A stretch of 64,000 bases of DNA from Ilyonectria destructans (taxonomy: Eukaryota > Ascomycota > Sordariomycetes > Hypocreales > Nectriaceae), in assembly GCA_020740775.1 (NCBI GenBank), contig JAHEWK010000007.1:2666001-2730000 (forward strand), written 5' to 3'. The first letter of the stretch is position 1. The number at the start of each line of letters is the position of its first letter. The notes under the pieces were generated by a model that was not told the DNA's origin, did not search any database, and saw only the letters and a program-made list of their open reading frames with translations. The translations under genes were made by a program, and so were the position numbers. This document shows, piece after piece, positions 56,548 to 64,000 of this stretch.

Positions 56548-59500
56548 CTAGTCTTCGGCGTCTGAATCAATCTGTGAGTCGATTACAGCCCTGATGTCAA
56601 CGAGGCCTAGCTGCCGGACGAAGTCTTCGAATTTCTGGCCCGGCAAGGCTTTGGTCAGCCCGTCAGCTAGCATTTGAGCTGTTGGTGTGTATTTGATCTT
56701 GAAGAGCCGCTTTAGATATCCCTGTCTAGCCCAGCAGCTGTGGATGTCAATATGCCTGAGGGCGGTCTTGATCCTAGGGGTCTCGAGGGTCACGAGCCGG
56801 ATAGTCTATTGGTTATCACACTCAATTTCCAGCTGCTGGTCTAGCTGAAGTCCTAGCTGTTGGAACAGCCGTTGGGTAGCTAGGGCTTCCTTAGCCGTGT
56901 GTGTGAAGGCAAGGAGTTCGGCTTCTGTTGAGGAGGTTGTAACTGTATCCTATTTCCCGGCTTTCCAGCTGATAGGTCCGCCAAAAAGGGATAAGATTGA
57001 TCCCTGGGACGATTTCCGGCTTATCCGATCATCCGCGAAGCTTGCGTCTGATGCGATTCGAAGGTCGCTGCTGATTTGGGCCGTAACCGTTGTCTTGGAA
57101 GAGCTAGGAAAGTCAGGGTTGCTAGGAAGGTCCCTGCCGTCAAATTGGATCGCTAGATATCGCGTTGCGTAGAGGTAACTGATGACGCCGGCTGCGATCC
57201 GTTGGTGATGGTCTGAGGGGTTGTTCAGATACTCAGCCAGCTTTGAGGCAGCCTTTGCTATGTCGGGCCTAGTGATGACCGCGATATAGTTGATTGAGCC
57301 GACCTTTTGCTGGAAGAAGAGGATCTGGGCTAGCGTAGCCTGAATCGGGCTTGCGGACAGGTTGTTAGTCGGCAGAGGATTTCCTTTGAAGCTTTCCTTA
57401 AGGACGATGTTGAATTTGGCTGCTATTTTCTCGATGAAAGAGTCCTGACAGAGCCACAGCTTTCTAGCCGGTCTGTCCCTTAGGATCCGGATCCCTAGGA
57501 ACCAGGTCAGGTTGCCCAAATCCTGCATTCGATACCGCGTTTTCAGCTGCTGGATCAGCTGCTCGGCGGCTAGCTGGTCTGCAGTCCGGTACAGCAAGAC
57601 GATGTCATCCACGAAGAAGAAGACTGTGATCCAGCTGTTGTTGCAGATACAGGGGTCTTCGTTGACTTGAGTCAGACCTAGCTGCTGGAAGGTCTGCAAG
57701 AGGTCTCGTTGCCAAAGTAAGGGGGATCTGCGGAGCCCGTACAGGGCTTTCTTTAGCAATAGCAGCCAACCAGGACGATGAAATCCATCAGGATAGCGGA
57801 TATAGACGATTTCGTCAAGGCGGCTGTTGGTAAAGGCGTTGATGGCGTCTAGCTGCCGAGCCTCGAGGTCGAATTTGGCGGCAATGGCCATCAGGACCCT
57901 GAATGACTTCCCTGCTAAGGTTGCTGCATAGGTCTCTTTATCGTCATACGGCTGAAGATCCCCTCTAACAACTAGTCGGGCCTTGCATTTGATGAGGAAT
58001 CCGTGCTTGTTGAATTTATATTTGAAGACCCAGGCCACGGGCAGGGCTTTCCCTTCAGCTTCTTCCTTAGGAACAGGCTCGAAGGTCCCTTGGGCTTGAA
58101 GGTTGTCAATCTCTAGATGACAAGCCTGTTTGAATTGGGGCCCTAGAGGATGATTTTCCAGGTCCTTGAAGGTCCTAGGCTCCGGAGGAAGGGTCCGTCT
58201 GTGGACCTTTTCCTCTCTTCCGGTGTAAAATGCAGTGGAAAAGCTAGCCGGCTGCCGGCCCTGTTGCCGTTGGGAGCTTCTCGAAGCTGGTCCGTATATT
58301 TCATCAGGTCTGCGGCGGCGACGGCGCTGCCGAGGCTGTGGGCTAGGCTCCCTACTGACTGCTGGGCTAGCTGCCGGACTAGCTGTCAGACTGACTGCCG
58401 GGCTCGCTGCCGGACTAGCTGTCAGACTGACCGGACTAGCTTCCGGGCTAGTTGGAGAGCTGGTTGCCCTTGGGGTCAGGTAGGGGCCTTCGTTATCGAA
58501 GTCATCGAAGTCATCAAGGTCAGAGGTTTCTTGGTCCTTGGATTGAGTGGGCTCGAGGCCGCGGTCTTCATCGAAGTCAGGATCTTCGTCATCCTCAGGG
58601 TCGTCAAAGTCAGAGTCATCTGGGCTCTGGTGTTCAAGTGAGACCTCAATCGTTGACCTGATCTCTTCGTCATCTAGGTCTTGGGCTGCGGTCCCGGCTG
58701 CTAGGAAGACTGTCTCTTCCTCTGAGTCGGATTCAATGTGGTCAGGAAGCTGCTGCTGTAGCTGCTGTTGAATGGGGCCGGGATTGTCCTTTGGATCATA
58801 GAATATATGTTCATTGAAGGTCACATCCCTGATCCTTCGGACCTCTAGTCTGCTAGGGACCCAGATCCTGTAGATGTTGCTGGAATCGTATCCAACAAGG
58901 TATCCGATTTCTGCGTGGGCTGCTGTCTTGAGAGCCCGTTTTTGGGTGCCCTGCAGAGCTTCCTTAGTCAAGGGGTAAGCTCTGCATCCATAGGCCTTGA
59001 GATGGCCAAGATCAGGCTGCGTTTTGCCTGCGTAGCCGGTATCCCTTCCGTGGGCTTCCAGCCAGTTGTGGAGCTGCTCAAAGGGGGTCTTCCAGTTGCT
59101 GGACTGCTGGGGCGATCTGTTGTGCAGATAGATAGCTGTTTTCCAAGTCTCGGGCCAGAGGTCGTCTGGAAGGTGGGCTCCAAGACCTATAGTCCTAGCC
59201 TTGGTCCCTATTACCCCCCCAGATCGCTCGGCAGGGCCATTTTGAGCAGGAGTGTGGATGGAAGTGGGCTCGTCCTCAATGCCTTTGAGAGCTATCCAGC
59301 TGTCGTATTGAGACCGCAGAGCCCTATCGTTGTCCCTGTGGATCCTACAGATCCCTAGGCCATACTGCCTTTGGATGGAAGCTTCGAAGGTCTTCAGGGC
59401 TGCTAGGGCTGCTTCTTGGGTCGCCTCTGATAACAGATACAGGAATATCATGCCTGTGTATTTATCCTTGATCAGAAGGGCGGCTGTTTTCCCGTTATAG

Positions 59501-61494
59501 CTTGTGGTCAGGGAGAAAATGTCAATGTAGACGCGCCAAAATGGCCTTGGGGCCCTAGCTTGAGGGCTCCGTCTCGAGACCTTCCTTTCTGCCTTGCCAA
59601 GGGAGCAGCTTTCGCAGTCAATTTGAATAGGGCCCTTGATCCGGGTCCCTGTGGTCTGAAAGACTAGGTGCTCGAGGGCAGGGGCGTTCAAATGACCTAG
59701 CCTAAGATGCCAAAGGGCAGCTTCAGCTGTTTGAGGCTGCTTTGGGTCCTTAGACGATTGAAATGATGATGCCGGCTGGTCTGACTGTATGACCTCGTTG
59801 AATTCAATGACCCATTGACGATGCAGTCGTCTAGTTGAAAAGATCGTCTCTGTTCCTTTGAAAACGGTCCCTGTAGCCGGGTTCCAATTGTATCCCTTCC
59901 TAATAAGAAGGTCTAGGGAGACGATGTTCGTGTGGAAAGCTGGGATGTAGGCCACTTCGTTCAGCTGGAACAGCCCGTCTTGGACCTGAAGATGAACCTT
60001 GCCGTAGCCTAGTATTTCCATCTGGAAGCCGCCTGCGTAGAGGACTTGGGGCTCCCTAGAGGGTTGATATCCTAGGAAACGGGATAGGTTGTTGCAGATG
60101 TGGGTGTCTGACCCAGAATCTAGGATAAAGGAATCCTTCAATGGATACACCTTCATCGCTGAAAAGGATGACTGCCCGGGCTGCTGACCGGGCCGTTGTG
60201 TGGGCTGCTGTCCCGGCCGATGACCGGGCTGCTGAGCCGTCTGCGGGGCCGTCTGCTGAGCCGTCTGTTGACCGGGCTGCTGGACGAGCCGTTGTGTGGG
60301 CTGCTGTCCCGGCCGATGACCGGGCTGCTGAGCCATCTGTTGAGTCAGTTGCTGACCGGGCTGCTGGACCAGCTGTTGCTGTGGTCCTAGGCCAAGGGAA
60401 ATGCCGGCAAACGCAGATCCTCTGATCTGCCGGTCTTCGGGGGTCCCTGCCTGTTCCTCGGGCCTAGCTTCCTTCCTCTGGGCTTTCTCGATAGCCCTAT
60501 CAATCTTTTCCTTCATCTTGGGCTCCTCGAGCCGCTTGTTGATCTTAGCCTTGATGTCTTCTTTTGCAGTCCATCCGGCCGGTCTGATCCACGTGATCAA
60601 GTAAAAACATTCCCAATAGAAATGCCGTTTTCCGCAGAGACAGACGGGCTTGTTTGAAGATCCTGATTTTGCTGGCTTTGAAGCTGGAGTCGGGGCTGCA
60701 GCTGTAGCTGGAGGCTGTATCCCTTGGAAGCTAGAAAAAGCAGCCTTGCTAGCAGCTAGCTGTGAGGTGTGCCTTTCGAACATATTGCTGATCTTGATGC
60801 CGTCAGGGATTTCCTTCTTCCAATCCAGCCCGTCATTAGAGGCAAGATCCTCTATTTTTGCAAACCAATAGCCCGTAAAGTCAGGGTTGATATCGGAGAC
60901 GGCTTTAAGGAAAAGTCGGGTTGGTCTGATGCCTTGAACATCCGGAAGGTTGATTTTCTGGGCTTCCGTAAGGACCTTCTGCCATCTGATAACCCATTGG
61001 GATAGATTGGTTCTTTCCGGGCTCTTCAGGATGCCCTGGAATTGGGTCAGGATTGTATCTTCCTTGTTCCAGTCCGTAGAATGAGTCTTATTTTTAAGAA
61101 GCAATAGTTGCTTAGCGATATCGTCCTCATCCTCGCCTTCGATTGTAGACTCATAGTTGCCAACGGTCTTTGAGATCAGCCGCTGGATAGCTCCTAGGGC
61201 CTTAACCTTATCCCGATAGAGCTTGAATTCCGTTGAGTGTTGTTGCAAGAGGGTATCTAGAATCTTGACCTTTTCCGGGCTTAGGTCCTTGACTAGGGTC
61301 ACGCTGGGGTCGGCATCTTGTGCTGTGGGAGTAGGAGGGGCTTTTAGGGGCTCCTTATCTATCTTAGAAGGGTCAATAAATTGCCAGACGTCTGCAGCTT
61401 TAGCCTCCTTTCGAATGACGGAAACCCATCTATTCCAATCACCGGGTTTTTGCAAGGTGACCCGGGAAGAGCTTTGTGGATCCATTGGGTCCAA
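56548..61494 (-). CDS. Copia gag-pol polyprotein with two in-frame UAG codons
   Basis: A 1,514-codon open frame (61494-56950) continues in the same frame after UAG at 56950-56952 and again after UAG at 56806-56808, ending at 56548. Gag region: residues 1 to about 330 with a variant zinc knuckle CLCGKRHFYWEC. Protease: FILDSGSDTHI near 458. Pre-integrase: LWHLRLGHLNAP. Integrase DDE: D in YIDIF near 658, D in HRDNDRA near 720, E in GPAERSGG near 756. Reverse transcriptase: YGLRRSPLLWQ and FVDDIVLL near 1296. RNase H: STEAELLAFTHTAKEAL, lying between the two stops. Gag-pro junction is Gln-rich. The stops may make this copy non-autonomous, or may be read through. Confidence 0.9.
60165..60385 (-). 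repeat. Gln/Pro-rich tandem repeat in gag-pol
   Basis: Repeated units coding PGHRPGQQPTQR and QQPGQQ-type blocks between gag and protease. The unit around 60183-60225 recurs near 60298-60330. Likely polymorphic in length between copies. Confidence 0.7.
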
Positions 61495-61688
61495 CAGGTG
61501 GGAGAGGGCGGCAGCGGAAGCTTTTGATCTAACCTAAAGAGAGATAACAGATCGGTCTCTAAAGGAAGGAAAAGGAGGGCTAAGCTAGGAGCCAAAAAGA
61601 GGGAAAAAAAGAGGGCTCAAAGAATCGAGCTAGAAGGAGGGCTCATAGGAGGGCTAATTCAATAGCGAGGGCAAACCGGGCGCATAAC

Positions 61689-61940
61689 TGTCACACTGAG
61701 TGGATAGGATCACACTGATGATGATGAAAGCTCTTGATTTCTAGCTAAAGGACGGGCCTAGAGCCCGTCTTTTATACATGATGAAGACGGCTGCTGCCGG
61801 AGGCGGCAGTCCGTCGCCGCCGCACAGGGGCCGGGGCCCTGTGGGTCCCGGGGACCGGGATCGTGGTCACAGGGCCGACTATGTGGTCTGAGAAGGAGAG
61901 GAAAGTCGTGTTATCTAGGAAATAACCCCAAAATGTGACA
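61689..61940 (-). repeat. LTR (5' LTR in element orientation)
   Basis: 252 bp copy of the LTR at 56140-56391, apparently identical. Would carry the element's promoter. Confidence 0.95.
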
Positions 61941-62131
61941 GCCTTCCGTGACCTTTGAGAGCCCATCGAATTATGGGGTTGCGGTGGCAAAAGCAAGTAT
62001 CCGGATGTGGGAGGTACTATAAGAAAGTGAAGGTTGAGAAAATGGATCTTGCGGATTGAGTCTGCAGTACTTCATAGTCCTGCAACCCTCTCATCATCAA
62101 CTGCGACACCTCGGCCAACGGTCGGTCAGCC

Positions 62132-63783
62132 ATGTCCAAAACCACCAAAGGCGCGATGGCTTCCCCGAGCATGGAGGAGGCTACCCCTTTACTGCTTGAA
62201 GCGAGAGACGAGCCCTGTGGAATTCTCAATGGGGATTCACATGACACCACCAACTTCAATCCCAATGGCGACGCGGATAATCCGCTTGAGTGGCCAGCGC
62301 CATTCAAAAAGGGAATAGTGGCCCTGCTAGCTTTTACAGGATTTACAGTGTACGTGCAATGGTCCCCAGCCTAGCAAGGCAAAGGCAAAAATTCTCGTTG
62401 GAACTGACCTCATGGTGAAGCACATTTAATTGCATCTCTGTAGTCCCAGTGGCGAGCCACATCGTCAATGAACTCGATGGTGGTAACGGGACCAAGTCCG
62501 CTGCTGTCCTGCTTGTAACGATTTGGGAGCTGGGCGAGGCAGCAGGCCCTCTCCTCATCGCGCCGCTGTCCGAGATATTCGGCCGCTACCCCCTGATCAA
62601 CTCCTGCAACGTTCTCTTCATCGCAACGACCGTGATGACAGCTCTTTCACAGAGCACGACGATGCTGATCACCACGCGCGCGGTGACGGGCATGGCGGTG
62701 GCGTCGAACGTGTTGAACCCAGCTATTGTTGGGGATATTTTTGTATCCGACCAGAGGGGCGCAGTCATGAGCCTAGTCATGTTCGCGTCCCTCGTTGGCG
62801 GTACAATAGGGCCCGCTGTCAGCGGTATGGCCGCGCAGAGTCTGGGCTGGCGCGCCGTGATCTGGATGGGCGTGGGTCTAGCCAGCGTCTGCCAGCTGGT
62901 CTTCTTCACCTGTTTCCGGGAGACATACAAGGTTACCATTCTCAGAAAGAGAGCGGCAAGGCTGCAAAAGGATACTGGGAAACGCTCCATCACCAGCGAC
63001 TTTGGGAAAGAGACACGCCTCGAGAAAGACTTCGATGGTCTGCGGACCTCCATCATGCGGCCTGTGGTGGTACTCTTTGACTCTGGCGTGCTAGCTGCCC
63101 TATCCTTGTTCGGCGCTGTCATATATTCCTATCTCTATATTGTGTCTGTGACGCTCCCAGACATCTTGGAGGATATATATGGTTTTACGCCGGCTGAGAC
63201 AGGGTGGACATTCCTGGCAAATGGTACGTTGGGACAATCACCTTCTCTGCAATTGTCGACAAGCTGGCTAACATGGTGCCTCTAAGGCCTTGGCTCTTCG
63301 ATTAGCGTCGTGATTTGCAACTTATACTTGGACAAGATCTATATCAAACTCCGCGCTGCCAACAACGGGATCGGCCTGCCCGAACACCGTTTGCCCATCG
63401 CCATTATTGGCGCCTTGACGCTTCCCCCGGCTTTGGCGCTGTACGGTTGGTCTGCCGAGTACAAACTACCCCTAATGTTTGTTCTTCTGTCTGTCGTCTG
63501 GATCCGTCTGTCCTTGATGCTAGCCTACGTGCCGCTGATAGCGTACGTGGTAGATGCTTGTGGCCTCTACTCGGCATCCGCTCTGACCGGTATCATTGTC
63601 ATCCGGTGCTTGGCCAGCTCGTTTTTACCTCTTATGACGACACTGCTAGCTGAACATCTCGGTTACGGCCGGGGGCTTACGATACTTGGCGCTATCAGTC
63701 TAGGCTTTGCATTGATCCCGATACTGATGTTGAAATATGGTTCTCAGTGGCGGCAGCATTCTCAGTATACCAAAACAATATAA
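62132..63783 (+). CDS. MFS transporter, DHA1 (drug:H+ antiporter-like)
   Basis: Exons 62132-62349, 62421-63223 and 63287-63783 give 505 aa. The first junction was chosen because it restores FTVTFNCISVVPVASHIV, the usual first helix. Then ELGEAAGPLLIAPLSEIFGRYP (family motif A region), LGWRAVIWMGVGLASVCQLVFF and RETYKVTILRKRAARLQKDTG (cytoplasmic loop after TM6), typical of DHA1 members near the polyamine/multidrug branch. The second half has LADYVPLIAYV-like YVPLIAYVVDACGLYSASALTG. The N-terminus is long and hydrophilic. A copia insertion ends 187 bp upstream of the start codon and may alter its expression. Confidence 0.88.
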
Positions 63784-64000
63784 TTTGATGATAGAGCTAA
63801 TAAACACAATTGCCTTAAACTTGCCATTATTTCTATATCCCTTCTTCACCACTGAAAGTTTAGTATTTAGCTAGATGCCACTTTTCTTTTCTTTTCCAAG
63901 ACCTTTGAGCTTATAATTATTTTAGTGTACCAAATATCTGGCCGCTCTTGGCCATAGTTGACTACAACATGAGTAGCTTGAAGGTGTGATGGTTGATTAG

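Larger units (their letters stand above)
56135..61945 (-). mobile_element. Complete Ty1/copia LTR retrotransposon
   Basis: Element on the minus strand, 56140-61940, flanked by a perfect 5-bp target duplication GCCTT (56135-56139 and 61941-61945). Two 252-bp LTRs begin TGTCACAC and end TGTGACA, and I could find no difference between them by eye. The 5' LTR in element orientation is 61689-61940. Internal order is gag, protease, integrase, reverse transcriptase, RNase H, which defines Ty1/copia. A purine run of seven G then TA adjoins the 3' LTR (56392-56400). Identity of LTRs means recent insertion. The polyprotein is interrupted only by two UAG codons. Confidence 0.95.

Noticed and set aside
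56140..61940. Heavy RIP mutation of the copia element
   Set aside because: Only two stops occur in about 1,650 codons, many CAG codons are intact and LTRs look identical, so extensive RIP is not supported.
1..64000. CRISPR arrays, bacterial operons, ribosome binding sites
   Set aside because: Spliceosomal introns and gene families show a fungal nuclear genome; no spaced direct-repeat array of that kind was seen.

Overview
The window is nuclear DNA of a filamentous ascomycete (Pezizomycotina). The genes carry many short introns of about 47-71 bp with GT..AG borders, Zn2Cys6 and bZIP/DUF3425 regulators, fungal-type Baeyer-Villiger monooxygenases, a fungal rhodopsin-domain membrane protein, a patatin/NB-ARC/TPR NLR-like protein and a Ty1/copia retrotransposon. 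The species cannot be fixed from the sequence alone. All multi-exon models were built by hand from splice borders and reading frame; exon edges given to the base were checked in phase, and spans without exon lists are less exact.

Region 1 (about 0.2-33 kb) is a dense block of small-molecule enzymes with two regulators and one transporter: a salicylate-hydroxylase-like FAD monooxygenase, a sugar-porter MFS protein, a cytochrome b5/FMN 2-hydroxy-acid dehydrogenase, an HpcH/HpaI aldolase, a TauD/TfdA dioxygenase, an SRPBCC protein, an mpaB/latex-clearing-type oxygenase, two short-chain dehydrogenases, three type I Baeyer-Villiger monooxygenases (BVMOs), an HSL-type alpha/beta hydrolase, two 'cyclase'-family hydrolases, and a divergent Zn2Cys6/bZIP regulator pair. 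No PKS, NRPS, terpene synthase or prenyltransferase is visible. The content reads as a degradative cluster: alcohol to ketone (SDR), ketone to lactone or ester (BVMO), opening (hydrolases), and side-chain breakdown (hydroxy-acid dehydrogenase, aldolase, dioxygenase). An alicyclic or isoprenoid-derived substrate fits best, but this is inference. The palindrome TCCGGA recurs in most of the intergenic regions of this block.

Region 2 (33.7-38.5 kb) looks like ordinary chromosome: a GNAT acetyltransferase, a PiT phosphate permease with CACGTG boxes upstream, and a small ACT-domain protein.

Region 3 (38.5-46 kb) holds a gene-poor, partly very AT-rich stretch with a G16 run, then a large patatin-NB-ARC-TPR gene whose 3' end runs through an out-of-frame WD40-repeat relic.

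Region 4 (46-55 kb) has a rhodopsin-domain membrane protein, a maltose-permease-like MFS gene, an AtuA-DUF4387 fusion gene and a Zn2Cys6 regulator. The MFS/AtuA divergent promoter contains three paired copies of a palindromic element close to GCGAANTTCGC.

Region 5 (56.1-61.9 kb) is a complete Ty1/copia element on the minus strand, with 252-bp LTRs that look identical and a perfect GCCTT target duplication, so it is a recent insertion. Its polyprotein frame is open except for two in-frame UAG codons at the start of the RNase H domain. It sits 187 bp upstream of a DHA1-type MFS drug-transporter-like gene that closes the window.
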